Of a stretch of 64,000 bases of DNA, positions 46,337 through 55,022 are shown one piece after another. The translations under genes were made by a program, and so were the position numbers. The DNA comes from Leuconostoc miyukkimchii (GTDB lineage Bacteria; Bacillota; Bacilli; Lactobacillales; Lactobacillaceae). The notes below the pieces were generated by a model. That model was given only the letters and a program-made list of their open reading frames with translations, was not told the DNA's origin and ran no database searches. The stretch lies in NCBI RefSeq assembly GCF_019656055.1, contig NZ_BPKY01000006.1, positions 186,001 through 250,000 of the forward strand, read 5' to 3'. The first letter of the stretch is position 1. Every line of letters starts with the position of its first letter.

Positions 46337-46683
46337 TATTTATCACCACCCCTTAACATCATAAATATGAACGCCGCTTCAATTAAAAGTAACATAGCGA
46401 TATATTGTGGCTCTTCGTTAATAACATGCAACACTGCAAAACTAAAAATTAGCACACCAAGGCCGATACTAGTTTTCACCAAAGACTGGTTGTACTTACT
46501 ACGTGTTAACTGTTCTGTTAAATGCTGATTTTTTGCCACCAATTCTGACACATCGAGTTTTAACGTTTCTAATTCATCTAATAACTTATCATTTTCTTGC
46601 TGGATTGCTTCAAGTTCCGTACGTGATACAGGTTCTTCCAGCGGTAATTCAGCTGTTTTTTTTGTTCGTTTAAAGAGCATCAT
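46336..46683 (-). CDS. Small coiled-coil membrane protein, unknown function
   Basis: 115 residues, not recognised. An N-terminal charged segment and a predicted coiled coil (RTELEAIQQENDKLLDELETLKLDVSELVAKNQHL) precede two transmembrane helices (SLVKTSIGLGVLIFSFAVLHVI and YIAMLLLIEAAFIFMML) and a basic/acidic end. GGAG lies 6 nt before the first of two adjacent ATGs. Coupled to tpiA by TAATG overlap, so the two are coexpressed; a functional link is unknown. Confidence 0.7.
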   Translation of the reverse strand: MMLFKRTKKTAELPLEEPVSRTELEAIQQENDKLLDELETLKLDVSELVAKNQHLTEQLTRSKYNQSLVKTSIGLGVLIFSFAVLHVINEEPQYIAMLLLIEAAFIFMMLRGGDK

Positions 46684-46861
46684 GTTATTCTCCAATTATT
46701 ACTATTTTAACACAATTCAAAAGTTTGCATGTTTTTAAATAGGTCACAACTAGCAATCAAAAAATATTATGAATAAAATGCCATTATGACAGGGTATTCA
46801 CCCGAAAACAGCTATCCTAGTTCGACAATTTCTGCATATCGATGTTTTAATAACACATAAT

Positions 46862-46893
46862 AAAAAACATTGGCTATGAGCCAATGTTTTGAT
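46862..46893 (-). terminator. Intrinsic terminator after the immunity-like gene
   Basis: AAAACATTGGCT-CAT-AGCCAATGTTTT stem followed by a U-tract on the minus strand. Confidence 0.8.
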
Positions 46894-46936
46894 TTGGTAA
46901 GTGTGTCTGGTTCATTCTTAGTTCCTTAGGGGAACA

Positions 46937-47218
46937 TTATATTATTAAGGTGTCTCTCCCACCCAAGCCGTTTCCAATATAATGTTGTGATAATTCACTC
47001 AAAAATTTAACTGACACTGGCTTCAATTCTTGTTTTACTGCCAAAAAAGATAACTTTTGATTTAAAGAAACAGAAATCGCCCTGTCGTTGTGTGTAAGCT
47101 CTAATTCCTTCTTATACGTTACGAATATTTCTCTTTCAGTCTCAGTAATTGTCTCATCGAGAATTAAATTAACCAGTGATTTTAACAGCCAATTTTCATT
47201 CGGTACTTTCCAATCCAT
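46937..47218 (-). CDS. Putative bacteriocin immunity protein
   Basis: 93 residues from MDWKVPNENWLLKSLVNLIL, all-helical in appearance. Size, helix pattern (ILDETITETEREIFVTYKKELE ... VKFLSELSQHYIG) and lack of membrane segments or Cys recall class IIa immunity proteins of the enterocin A/pediocin type. No bacteriocin structural gene, transporter or regulator is adjacent. GGGGG lies before the chosen ATG, with a TATACT -10 further up. Identification is by family feel only. Confidence 0.45.
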   Translation of the reverse strand: MDWKVPNENWLLKSLVNLILDETITETEREIFVTYKKELELTHNDRAISVSLNQKLSFLAVKQELKPVSVKFLSELSQHYIGNGLGGRDTLII

Positions 47219-47718
47219 ATCTACCCCCATTTTCTAACCCAATTTAATAGCATTATCTATCTAAATTAACCAAGTACCATTAGATTTTAAACACCATCTA
47301 GCATTTCTTTTATTTTATTACTATTAGTATATCAAATCAAGGGCGTTGTAGAAAAAAATTAGTTTTTACTGAATCAATTGCCAGTTATTAAAAATAAATA
47401 GTTCAAACGATCATCTGATATATGATGCTATTGATGCGTTTTCTTTAAATCATTCATTATATTTGTTATGATATAGGCATATTGATTTTGTTGTATCGAA
47501 CCCTGCCGCTAAGCTATTTGTGCAATATGTGACACACTGAATATAAAGAGGCTTGATTCATACTTTACTATTAAAAATAGACGTGCAAACCCTTATCCAC
47601 GTTAAAAGATGTACCATTGGAGTTGCATATGACTGCAATTAGGAAGAATTAATCTGCCGCACTTCTTTAATTGTCTTACAATTCATCATAATACACATTA
47701 AAGAAAAGAGATTACGAC
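47219..47718. other. 500-bp AT-rich intergenic stretch
   Basis: Holds the minus-strand promoter of the immunity-like gene (TATACT near 47329) and short stop-riddled frames on both strands. No tRNA, repeat or convincing small ORF is seen. It may be the remains of lost genes. Confidence 0.4.
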
Positions 47719-48258
47719 ATGTTTACAGGTAAAAATATAAAGTTGTCACACTATCATGACAACGACGGTCAAAATTTAGCAAATTGGCAATGGGATGAAG
47801 ATTTTGTGAATCCATTGGCTAGTGATATGATCCATCCTTACACTGCTGAAGATTGGGAAAAAATATTTAGAAACGCTTCCAATAGTTACGAAAATGTTGA
47901 ATTTACTGTTCGAAAAATCAGCGATAATAGTTTAGTCGGATTTGTTGATTTATCTGATATTAGTATTCGCAACCATTCCTGCGAACTTGGCATCGGCTTT
48001 CCAAAAAAAGAAGACCGATCCAAGGGTTATGGTACTGAAACGTTATCTTTAATATTGAACTATGGTTTCAATAATCTCAATATGCACAAAATCAAGCTCT
48101 CAGTTTATCCTTTCAACATCGGTGCCATAAAAGCCTATATTAAGGCCGGTTTTATCAAAGAAGGCACATCCAAGAATGAGATTTTTTATAATGGTAAATG
48201 GGTTGATATTGACCATTATGCCATTTTTCAAGAAGACTGGTACGCAAGGCAACAATAA
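47719..48258 (+). CDS. GNAT-family N-acetyltransferase (RimJ/RimL type)
   Basis: 179 residues. Typical GNAT order: N-terminal strand with LSHYHDNDGQNLANWQWD, central LVGFVDLSDISIRNHSCELGIGFPKKEDRSKGYGTETLSLIL (acetyl-CoA loop RSKGYGTE), and the C-terminal NIGAIKAYIKAGFIKEGTSKNEIFYNGKWVD. Such proteins acetylate N-termini, amines or antibiotics; the substrate is unknown. AAAGAGATTACGAC precedes the ATG. Own terminator downstream. Confidence 0.88.
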   Translation: MFTGKNIKLSHYHDNDGQNLANWQWDEDFVNPLASDMIHPYTAEDWEKIFRNASNSYENVEFTVRKISDNSLVGFVDLSDISIRNHSCELGIGFPKKEDRSKGYGTETLSLILNYGFNNLNMHKIKLSVYPFNIGAIKAYIKAGFIKEGTSKNEIFYNGKWVDIDHYAIFQEDWYARQQ

Positions 48259-48273
48259 ACAAAATATAAAACG

Positions 48274-48312
48274 AAAGCCGCGATCTACATTTAAATAAGA
48301 TCGCGGCTTTTT
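48274..48312. terminator. Bidirectional terminator
   Basis: AAAGCCGCGATCT...AGATCGCGGCTTT 13-bp stem with T5 on the plus strand, between the convergent GNAT gene and the broken small membrane gene. Confidence 0.85.
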
Positions 48313-48314
48313 CA

Positions 48315-48565
48315 TTAGTCTCTCTTGTGTGTAACTAGCATTAAATATAATACCGTTAGTGTAGTAATCAGAGAAACAAAATATGTGACATCAACACTTC
48401 TCTTAACTATGATCCATGATAGAAAAACAGATAGATATAACACATAATCCCACCAAGCTAATTTTACATTACTGTACTTGTAACTTTTATAGACTAAAAA
48501 AAATCCAACTAAAATCCAACTAAAATTAACATGACTATAACTAGCCAATAAATAAAATTCGACAT
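48315..48565 (-). pseudogene. Small membrane-protein gene broken by an 11-bp tandem duplication
   Basis: The ATG at 48565 has AGAGG 7 nt upstream and reads MSNFIYWLVIVMLILVGF, then stops. Two head-to-tail copies of TTTTAGTTGGA lie at 48504-48525. Removing one restores a continuous 79-residue protein: ...ILVGFFLVYKSYKYSN, then the segment WWDYVLYLSVFLSWIIV and a last helix ending LMLVTHKRD, with three predicted transmembrane helices. The second frame is open from a TTG but has no RBS. So it is frameshifted by a recent slippage event, or phase-variable. The family is not recognised. Confidence 0.8.
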
Positions 48566-48695
48566 TATATTACCTCTTGACTCATAATTTAATACAATAT
48601 ACATTTGATAGCGTCCGATAACACTGCTTACTCGCTTGGTTATAAAAGTATCTAAATGTGTGATATGCTATGAAACACTGTGCAACGTTTTTCAT

Positions 48696-48740
48696 AAAAA
48701 AAGGCGTTACATCAAGGTTTTTGCAACCCTATGCAACGCC
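48696..48740 (-). terminator. Terminator after tRNA-Leu
   Basis: GGCGTTGCAT...ATGTAACGCC stem with an inner hairpin and U7 on the minus strand. Confidence 0.75.
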
Positions 48741-48754
48741 ATGAAATGCTATAA

Positions 48755-48839
48755 TGCAGCTGGCGGGAGTCGAACCCGCACGCCCTTAACGGGCACAGGA
48801 TCCTTAATCCTGCGCGTCTGCCAATTCCGCCACAGCTGC
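48755..48839 (-). tRNA. tRNA-Leu (AAG)
   Basis: 85-nt class II tRNA. Acceptor GCAGCTG/CAGCTGC, D-arm TGGCGGAATTGGCAGACGC, anticodon loop TTAAGGA (anticodon AAG, A34 probably inosine), variable arm TGCCCGTTAAGGGCG, T-loop GGTTCGACTCC, discriminator A. CCA is not encoded. Confidence 0.93.
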
Positions 48840-48866
48840 GTTATTATCTCTAGTGACAACTCTATA

Positions 48867-48895
48867 ATTCTATCGTTAATAGCACTGATTGTCAA
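48867..48895 (-). promoter_or_regulatory. Promoter of tRNA-Leu
   Basis: TTGACA (48890-48895), 17-bp spacer, TAGAAT (48867-48872). Confidence 0.8.
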
Positions 48896-48957
48896 GGTTT
48901 GGCCATTGGCTATAAACACATTTAAACATCACTATTTATTTTCCCTCAGTTTTTTAC

Positions 48958-48985
48958 TTGCTTATTTTTATCAGTATGGTACACT
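48958..48985 (+). promoter_or_regulatory. Promoter of the cold-shock gene
   Basis: TTGCTT (48958-48963), 16-bp spacer, extended -10 TGG-TACACT (TACACT 48980-48985). The start near 48992 leaves a 5' leader of about 109 nt, as is typical for cold-shock mRNAs. Confidence 0.6.
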
Positions 48986-49100
48986 GGTCTTGTAATAAAA
49001 GTTTTTGATTTTGATTTGTTTTTCTCGGAAGGCGCTCAAGTACCAATTATTTAAGTTACAAAAAAATTATTGGTGGAGCACACCAAAGGAGAAACACATC

Positions 49101-49301
49101 ATGGAAAAAGGCACAGTAAAGTGGTTTAACGGCGAAAAGGGTTACGGTTTCGTAACTCGTGAAAACGGAGAAGATGTTTTTGCACACTTCTCAGCTATTC
49201 AAGGTGACGGCTTCAAGACTCTTGAAGAAGGCCAAGCTGTTGAATTCGAAGTTGAAACTTCAGACCGCGGATTGCAAGCTGCTAACATCACAAAGTTGTA
49301 A
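49101..49301 (+). CDS. Cold-shock protein, CspA family
   Basis: 66-residue single-stranded nucleic-acid-binding protein. [33 protein letters not shown] shows RNP1 (KGYGFV) and RNP2 (VFAHF) of the cold-shock domain. AAAGGAG sits 8 nt before the ATG; upstream in-frame codons belong to the leader. Followed by a terminator. Confidence 0.96.
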   Translation: MEKGTVKWFNGEKGYGFVTRENGEDVFAHFSAIQGDGFKTLEEGQAVEFEVETSDRGLQAANITKL

Positions 49302-49322
49302 GATTAAGTTCTTCTACTTTGA

Positions 49323-49348
49323 AAAACTCGCTTAGGCGAGTTTTTTTG
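49323..49348 (+). terminator. Terminator after the cold-shock gene
   Basis: AAAACTCGC-TTAG-GCGAGTTTT stem with T7. Confidence 0.88.
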
Positions 49349-49360
49349 TGTTCCCTTTTC

Positions 49361-49370
49361 GTGGTATAAT
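49361..49370 (+). promoter_or_regulatory. Extended -10 promoter of gpmA
   Basis: GTGG-TATAAT with the TG element 2 nt before TATAAT (49365-49370); no clear -35. Confidence 0.55.
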
Positions 49371-49410
49371 ATAATCGTTAAATTAAACACAAACTAAGGA
49401 GTTAGCACAC

Positions 49411-50124
49411 ATGGCTAAGTTAGTATTAATCCGTCACGGTCAAAGTGAATGGAACGCATTAAACTTGTTCAACGGTTGGGTAGATACAAAATTATCTGAT
49501 AAGGGCGTTGCCCAAGCAAAAGAAGCTGGAGAATTGTTGGCTGCCGAAGGTATCCAATTCGACCAAGCTTACACATCTGTTTTAACACGCGCAATTACAA
49601 CATTGCATTATGCACTAGAAGAAGCTGGTCAATTGTTCATCCCTGAAGCAAAGTCATGGCGTTTAAATGAACGTCACTATGGCGCTTTACAAGGTCAGAA
49701 CAAAGCCGAAGCTGCTGAAAAGTGGGGAGACGAGCAAGTTCACATTTGGCGTCGTTCATATGACGTTTTGCCTCCATTGTTGGATAGTTACGAAGAAGAA
49801 GTTACTGTTCAAGGCAAGAACTATCCTGCCTTTGATCGTCGCTACGCTGATGTACCTGAAGGCGAATTGCCATTGGGCGAAAATTTGAAGATTACCTTAG
49901 AACGCGTATTGCCCTTCTGGGAATCAGATATTTCAAAAGACTTAAAAGCTGGTAAAAATGTTGTTATTGCTGCTCATGGTAACTCATTGCGTGCGCTAGC
50001 AAAGCATCTTGAACATATTTCAGATGATGATATTTTAAATCTTGAAATAGCTAACGGACAACCACTAGTATATGATTTGGATAGCAATTTAGAAGTTGTT
50101 TCAAAAACTACATTAAGCAAGTAA
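49411..50124 (+). CDS. gpmA: 2,3-bisphosphoglycerate-dependent phosphoglycerate mutase
   Basis: Interconverts 3- and 2-phosphoglycerate. 237 residues: phosphohistidine motif [36 protein letters not shown] (catalytic Glu), RRSYDVLPP and the second His in [23 protein letters not shown] lies 10 nt upstream. Monocistronic with its own terminator. Confidence 0.97.
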   Translation: MAKLVLIRHGQSEWNALNLFNGWVDTKLSDKGVAQAKEAGELLAAEGIQFDQAYTSVLTRAITTLHYALEEAGQLFIPEAKSWRLNERHYGALQGQNKAEAAEKWGDEQVHIWRRSYDVLPPLLDSYEEEVTVQGKNYPAFDRRYADVPEGELPLGENLKITLERVLPFWESDISKDLKAGKNVVIAAHGNSLRALAKHLEHISDDDILNLEIANGQPLVYDLDSNLEVVSKTTLSK

Positions 50125-50127
50125 TAT

Positions 50128-50162
50128 AAAAGTCGACACTAATTAAATTAGTGTCGACTTTT
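50128..50162 (+). terminator. Terminator after gpmA
   Basis: Nearly perfect palindrome: AAAAGTCGACACTAATT paired with AATTAGTGTCGACTTTT. A/T-flanked and probably bidirectional. Confidence 0.85.
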
Positions 50163-50171
50163 ACTTTAAAA

Positions 50172-50192
50172 TAAAAAAGCCTCTCGGCTTTC
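50172..50192 (-). terminator. Terminator of the tRNA-Tyr/tRNA-Gln transcript
   Basis: AAAGCC-GAGA-GGCTTT stem followed by U6 on the minus strand. Confidence 0.75.
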
Positions 50193-50202
50193 TACAATAT
50201 TA

Positions 50203-50274
50203 TTGCCCCTGCTGGATTCGAACCAGCGCATGTCGGTACCAAAAACCAATGCCTTACCACTTGGCGAAGGGGCA
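50203..50274 (-). tRNA. tRNA-Gln (TTG)
   Basis: 72 nt. Acceptor TGCCCCT/AGGGGCA, D-stem GCC/GGC, anticodon loop TTTTGGT giving TTG, T-arm GCTGG-TTCGAAT-CCAGC, discriminator A. CCA is not encoded. Confidence 0.93.
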
Positions 50275-50313
50275 ATAGTTAATTTATTTAGCCGTTAACT
50301 ATTAAATCGGCTA

Positions 50314-50396
50314 TGGGAGCGGTAGGATTCGAACCTACGAACCCGAAGGAACGGAGTTACAGTCCGTCGCGTTTAGCCAGACTTCGCTACACTCCC
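50314..50396 (-). tRNA. tRNA-Tyr (GTA)
   Basis: 83-nt class II tRNA. Acceptor GGGAGTG/CGCTCCC, anticodon loop CTGTAAC giving GTA, variable arm TTCCTTCGGGTT, T-loop GGTTCGAATCC, discriminator A. Upstream of tRNA-Gln in one transcript. Confidence 0.94.
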
Positions 50397-50416
50397 ATAT
50401 CTCAAACAACTATACT

Positions 50417-50445
50417 ATCATATCAAATTTATTTACAGTTGGCAA
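50417..50445 (-). promoter_or_regulatory. Promoter of tRNA-Tyr/tRNA-Gln
   Basis: TTGCCA (50440-50445), 17-bp spacer, extended -10 TGA-TATGAT (50417-50422). Confidence 0.75.
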
Positions 50446-50522
50446 CCCCTATTTAATAATTTCTACCGCGTAACGTACAATTATTGACATGTATTAATGT
50501 TTTATTTACTAGCGTAATAGTC

Positions 50523-50551
50523 TTGTTAATGTTGTCATATTTCATTATACT
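50523..50551 (+). promoter_or_regulatory. Promoter of the PAP2 gene
   Basis: TTGTTA (50523-50528), 17-bp spacer, TATACT (50546-50551). Confidence 0.7.
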
Positions 50552-50588
50552 AGAGTAAGGTAAAAATCCATATTTGGAGTCGTATATC

Positions 50589-51257
50589 ATGATTGTATCT
50601 GTTACAAATAAACAACGCCGATCGGCAATTATTAATGTCGTTATTGCCGTTATATTAGCCATTCTTATTAAACTAAATATCATACTGCCTAAGATAATAG
50701 ATGACAATGTTCACAGTTGGTTCGCCAATCTGCAAACTGGGTTTGGCGATGTCATTATGTCCATTGCTACTTTTCTTGGTAATCCTGTGGTTGACGTCGT
50801 TTACGTTCTTATTTTAGCAGGTATCCTCGTCATTGCTAAGTTGCACATCCCAGCTATCTGGACAGTTGCAACAATTTTGCTAGGTGACGTCTTCCTGACA
50901 ATAATTAGACTCATTATAGATCGTCCACGACCTGTGGGTCACTTACTTGCTGATAGCTCGAGTTCTTTTCCTAGTACACATGTATTTGGCTTATTCGTTG
51001 TTATATTTATCATTGCTATTCTTGTCACGCCAAACATTAATTCTACGTATGCTCAAATAATTATTAATTGGCTTACTATTATTATTGGCTTGATGACAAT
51101 AATGAGTCGTATTTATTTCAATGCGCACTTTCTCAGTGATACAATTGCTGCTGTATTATTTGCTTACAGTTGGGTAATCCTTTCCGCTTCTTTCTATCCT
51201 AAATTAGCGATATTCTTGCAGACCCACATTTCAATATTTAAACACGATGAGATATAA
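50589..51257 (+). CDS. PAP2-family membrane phosphatase
   Basis: 222 residues with about six transmembrane helices. The three PAP2 signature motifs are present: RLIIDRPRP (K/RxxxxxxRP), SSFPSTHVFG (PSxH) and SRIYFNAHFLSD (SRxxxxxHxxxD), with both catalytic His. Family members dephosphorylate phosphatidate, phosphatidylglycerol phosphate or undecaprenyl diphosphate; which one here is not determined. ATG chosen at 50589 after TTGGAG. Confidence 0.9.
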   Translation: MIVSVTNKQRRSAIINVVIAVILAILIKLNIILPKIIDDNVHSWFANLQTGFGDVIMSIATFLGNPVVDVVYVLILAGILVIAKLHIPAIWTVATILLGDVFLTIIRLIIDRPRPVGHLLADSSSSFPSTHVFGLFVVIFIIAILVTPNINSTYAQIIINWLTIIIGLMTIMSRIYFNAHFLSDTIAAVLFAYSWVILSASFYPKLAIFLQTHISIFKHDEI

Positions 51258-51301
51258 AAAACAGCGACGCCATCTAGAAATAGATAACGTCGCTGTTTTT
51301 T
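51256..51301. terminator. Bidirectional terminator
   Basis: AAAAACAGCGAC...GTCGCTGTTTTT with an inner CATCTA/TAGAT stem, between the convergent PAP2 and nrdF genes. Confidence 0.85.
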
Positions 51302-51303
51302 AA

Positions 51304-52281
51304 TTACTTTTTTCCAATTGTATAGTCGTCTTCTTCCATCGCTTCAACTGCACCAAGTAAATAACCATTTCCCACACCGGAGAAAAAATCGTGGTTTGCT
51401 GTCGATGTTGAAATACCATTCATAACAACCGGATTGACATCTTCTGCACCATCAGGGAACATTGGTTCTTGCCCCAGATTCATTAATGCTTTGTTGGCAT
51501 TATAGCGCAAGAATGTTAGTACCTGCTCTGTCCATCCCAAATCATCATATAATTCATGTGTATATTTTTCTTCATTTTCATAAAGTTCATAAAGTAAATC
51601 ATACATCCAACTTTGTAGCTCTTCACGTTCTTGTGCAGGTAGTTGATTGAAACCAATTTGAAATTTATAACCAATATAAGTACCGTGAACAGATTCATCA
51701 CGAATAATTAATTTAATAATTTCTGCAACATTCAACATTTTGTTGTGTCCTAAGAAATATAGCGGCGTATAAAAACCTGAATAGAACAAAAAAGTTTCTA
51801 GAAAAACAGAGGCAATCTTCTTTTGCAACGGTGATCCTGTTTGATAAATGCCATTAATACGATTAGCCTTATATTGTAAAAATTCGTTCGTATCAGCCCA
51901 ATCAAAAATTGCTTCTATTTCTGATTTTTCATTCAATGTTTCAAAAATAGAGGAATATGACTTAGCATGAACTGATTCCATAAACTGAATATTGTTTAAT
52001 ACAGCTTCTTCTTTTTGGTTCACAACATCTAATTTCAATTGCGCCATACCATCTTGAGACTGCAATGTGTCTAAAGTTGTCAAACCACCAAACACTAGAT
52101 TCATCGTTTGGCGTTCTTTATCTGACATGTTCCCACGCCATGTTCTCAAGTCATTTGAAATTGGAATACGTGTATCAAGCCAAAATTGTTGCGTTAATTT
52201 TTCCCATGTTGCCTTATCTAACTCATCTTCAATTGTATTCCAATTGATTGCTGTATATGAATTGTCTTTCAAATGTTCCAT
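51304..52281 (-). CDS. nrdF: Class Ib ribonucleotide reductase small subunit
   Basis: Carries the di-iron or di-manganese centre and tyrosyl radical. 325 residues; metal ligands lie in ESVHAKSYS and IRDESVHGTYIGY, and the radical-type Tyr in LFYSGFYTP. GGAG precedes the ATG, which follows the nrdI stop by 3 nt. Last gene of nrdH-nrdE-nrdI-nrdF. Confidence 0.96.
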   Translation of the reverse strand: MEHLKDNSYTAINWNTIEDELDKATWEKLTQQFWLDTRIPISNDLRTWRGNMSDKERQTMNLVFGGLTTLDTLQSQDGMAQLKLDVVNQKEEAVLNNIQFMESVHAKSYSSIFETLNEKSEIEAIFDWADTNEFLQYKANRINGIYQTGSPLQKKIASVFLETFLFYSGFYTPLYFLGHNKMLNVAEIIKLIIRDESVHGTYIGYKFQIGFNQLPAQEREELQSWMYDLLYELYENEEKYTHELYDDLGWTEQVLTFLRYNANKALMNLGQEPMFPDGAEDVNPVVMNGISTSTANHDFFSGVGNGYLLGAVEAMEEDDYTIGKK

Positions 52282-52284
52282 AAT

Positions 52285-52725
52285 TTATTCTCCAAATAAA
52301 GGCCTAATCAAGGCATAAGCTTTCTCTGCATCAAATTTACTACCCCGAAGTTCATAGGCAAACACCATCGGGACATTAAATTTTTTCGCATACCGTATCG
52401 CTGTTAAATTAAATTGTACGTTGAAATTACGATTACCTGATCCAATAACACCTTTTAAATAATGCTGATTACGACCAAATTCTATATACTCACCCAAGGC
52501 ATTAGTAAAAATCTCCGTCACTTCTGGTCCAGTGCCTGTCCCACCGTTCAAATAAGTAGGCACAATAGCAACATACGGTTCTGTCTCATTTGCATAGTCT
52601 GTTTCGTCTCCGATAACACGTGCTTCAAAAACATCCCCTTCTTTTTCAGCAATTACCTGCAATTTTTCAATAAATGACTTGGTATTTCCCTCAGTAGAGG
52701 TATACAAGACGTTAATTTTTGTCAT
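52285..52725 (-). CDS. nrdI: Flavodoxin-like NrdI
   Basis: Supplies oxidant to assemble the NrdF cofactor. 146 residues from MTKINVLYTSTEGNTKSF with the flavin phosphate loop TSTEGNT, PTYLNGGTG and GVIGSGNRNF. The TTG further up is part of the GAGG RBS region. It lies between nrdE and nrdF rather than beside nrdH, a variation on nrdHIEF. Confidence 0.93.
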   Translation of the reverse strand: MTKINVLYTSTEGNTKSFIEKLQVIAEKEGDVFEARVIGDETDYANETEPYVAIVPTYLNGGTGTGPEVTEIFTNALGEYIEFGRNQHYLKGVIGSGNRNFNVQFNLTAIRYAKKFNVPMVFAYELRGSKFDAEKAYALIRPLFGE

Positions 52726-52766
52726 AACTATTGTGTTCCTCAACTATTACTATACTATATGTACGA

Positions 52767-52801
52767 GTAAATCACCTATTATAAATTAATTAGGCGATTA
52801 C
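52767..52801 (-). other. Intercistronic hairpin between nrdE and nrdI
   Basis: GTAATCGCCTA...TAGGTGATTTAC stem with one bulge and no U-tract; likely a processing or stability element. Confidence 0.4.
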
Positions 52802-52809
52802 TTTTAAGT

Positions 52810-54981
52810 TTAAATTGAGCAACTTTCGCACTCATTAACCCCTGATTCTTGATTATCATCTGTAAAGGTACGTACATAATACAACGATTTAATTCCTTGA
52901 TTAAATGCGTAATGACGCAGAATAGTCAAATCACGAGTCGTCATTTTTTCAGAACGTCCTTTTTTCCATTCATACAAATCATCAGACAATGTAGATCGCA
53001 TAAATAGCGTTAATGCCATTCCCTGATCTATATGTTCTTGAGCCGAAGCATAGACATCAATAACTTTTCGCATATCTGTATCGTAAGCAGATACATAATA
53101 TGGCATTGTCTCATTATTCAAACCTGGTGCAGGATAGTAAACTTTTCCTATCATACCCTCTTGACGTTCTTCAATCTTGTTAACAATAGGTAGCAATGTA
53201 GCCGTTGTATCATTAACATAAGAGATTGATCCCGTAGGTGCAATTGCATGGCGATATGCATTATACATACCATACTTTGCAACATTATCCTTTAATTCTG
53301 CCCAATCATGTTTTGTTGGTATATGATGTTGTGCAAATAATTCAACAACTTTTTGTGTACGCGGTGCCCAATTGTTTTCTAAATACTTATTAAAGTAAGA
53401 ACCATCTGCATATGTTGACTTATCAAATTCAAAAAAAGTTTCATGACGTTCTTTAGCAATAGCCATTGAAGCTTTAATAGAATGATAGTTTAATGTCATA
53501 AAGAACGTTGAGGTGAAATCCAAGGCTTCATCGTCACCATAATACATCTTATTTTGAGCAAAATAAGCCGCAAGACCCATTGCTCCCAAACCTATCGCAT
53601 GTTTCTCAGTATTTCCCTTTGCAATTGATGGTACAACATCTAAATTCGATGTGTCCGATACGTATGTTAATGCACGCACCATTGTATCAACTGATTCAGC
53701 GAAATTATCTGTTGCCATCATGTTCACAATGTTAATTGATCCAAGATTACAACTCACATCTGATCCCAGTCGTGTGTACTGTTGCGCGTTATCAAGATCA
53801 GATGGTGTCTGCACTTGCAAAATTTCCGAACATAAATTAGAAGAAATAATTTTTCCTGAAACTGGGTTTTCGCGATTAGCAATATCTATGTTAATGATAT
53901 ATGGATAACCAGATTCTTGCTGTAACTTAGATATTTCTTCTTCTAGGGCACGTGGATCTACCCGGTACTTCGTAATTTTATCATTGGCAACCATATTATC
54001 ATATTCAGCTGTAATATCAATATAGTTAAATGGCTCTCCGTAAACCTTTTCAACATCGACAGGGCTGAATAAATACATGGCTTCATTTTTGCGCACTAAT
54101 TCATAAAACTTATCAGGTACTGTTAGACCAAGTGATAAGGTCTTAACACGGATTTTTTCATCAGCGTTTTCTTTTTTAGTTGATAGAAATGACAACACAT
54201 CGGGATGGAAAACTGACAAATAAACAACACCTGCACCTTGTCGCGCACCAACTTGAGAAGAGAAAGTAAAGGAGTCTTCTAGTAATTTCATAATAGGCAC
54301 AATGCCGCCTGCTGAGTTAGCAATACCCATCACTGGTGCGCCAGCTTCTCGAACATTGGAGATATTGATACCAACACCACCACCCATTTTTGATAATTGT
54401 AGTGCTGAATTAATTGTTCTACCAATGGAATTCATGTCATCAGAAGTTTGAATAATGAAACATGACACAAGTTCACCACGACGTGCACGACCAGCGTTCA
54501 AGAAACTTGGCGTCGCTGGTTGATAGCGCTGATGAATCATTTCATCAGCAAGACGTAACGCAAGTTCTTCACGACCATCTGCATAATATAAAGCATTCAT
54601 CGCTACACGATCAACATAAGTTTCAACATAATGTTGACCATCATTTGTCTTCAAAGCATATTGATTATAAAATTTAAAAGCCGCCATAAACGACTTAAAA
54701 TTAAAGTGTTGACTCTCCAAATAAGCATAAAGTTTTTCTATGAACTCTAAGCTATATTTTTCGATGAATGTGCGTTCTAAAAAGTCATTCTCAAATAACC
54801 AGTCAAAACGTTCAGCCAATGAATTGAATTTCATCACATTTGGCCAGACATTTTCCTTTAAGAAAGCATCAAGTGCTTCCTGGTCCTTTTCAAGTTGAAT
54901 TTGATTATTTTTAGGAATATTGACTTGATTGTTCAAGTCAAAATAAGTGACTTGATCTAAATTAAGTTCTTTTAACGGCAT
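52810..54981 (-). CDS. nrdE: Class Ib ribonucleotide reductase large subunit
   Basis: Catalytic subunit reducing ribonucleoside diphosphates. 723 residues from MPLKELNLDQVTYFDLNNQ, after AAAGGA. Visible: N-terminal redox Cys (GELVSCFIIQTSDDMNS), active-site NLCSEI, YNAYRHAIAPTGSISYVNDTTA, radical-transfer Tyr pair SLYYVRTFTDD and the C-terminal redox tail CESCSI. No ATP-cone allosteric domain, as expected for class Ib. A terminator-like hairpin separates it from nrdH. Confidence 0.97.
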   Translation of the reverse strand: MPLKELNLDQVTYFDLNNQVNIPKNNQIQLEKDQEALDAFLKENVWPNVMKFNSLAERFDWLFENDFLERTFIEKYSLEFIEKLYAYLESQHFNFKSFMAAFKFYNQYALKTNDGQHYVETYVDRVAMNALYYADGREELALRLADEMIHQRYQPATPSFLNAGRARRGELVSCFIIQTSDDMNSIGRTINSALQLSKMGGGVGINISNVREAGAPVMGIANSAGGIVPIMKLLEDSFTFSSQVGARQGAGVVYLSVFHPDVLSFLSTKKENADEKIRVKTLSLGLTVPDKFYELVRKNEAMYLFSPVDVEKVYGEPFNYIDITAEYDNMVANDKITKYRVDPRALEEEISKLQQESGYPYIINIDIANRENPVSGKIISSNLCSEILQVQTPSDLDNAQQYTRLGSDVSCNLGSINIVNMMATDNFAESVDTMVRALTYVSDTSNLDVVPSIAKGNTEKHAIGLGAMGLAAYFAQNKMYYGDDEALDFTSTFFMTLNYHSIKASMAIAKERHETFFEFDKSTYADGSYFNKYLENNWAPRTQKVVELFAQHHIPTKHDWAELKDNVAKYGMYNAYRHAIAPTGSISYVNDTTATLLPIVNKIEERQEGMIGKVYYPAPGLNNETMPYYVSAYDTDMRKVIDVYASAQEHIDQGMALTLFMRSTLSDDLYEWKKGRSEKMTTRDLTILRHYAFNQGIKSLYYVRTFTDDNQESGVNECESCSI

Positions 54982-55022
54982 AAATTTGTCCTTTGTAGTT
55001 TTAAAAGTCACACATTAAAGAA

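Noticed and set aside
48650-48760. Attachment site or prophage remnant at tRNA-Leu
   Set aside because: There are GCAACG and ATGAAA-type echoes near the tRNA 3' end, but they are explained by the terminator hairpin, and no integrase or long direct repeat is present.
48636-48995. Plus-strand ORF of 119 codons across the tRNA-Leu region
   Set aside because: Its AAGGSRTRTPLTGTGSLILRVCQF core is the familiar mistranslation of the complement of a tRNA-Leu gene; not a protein.
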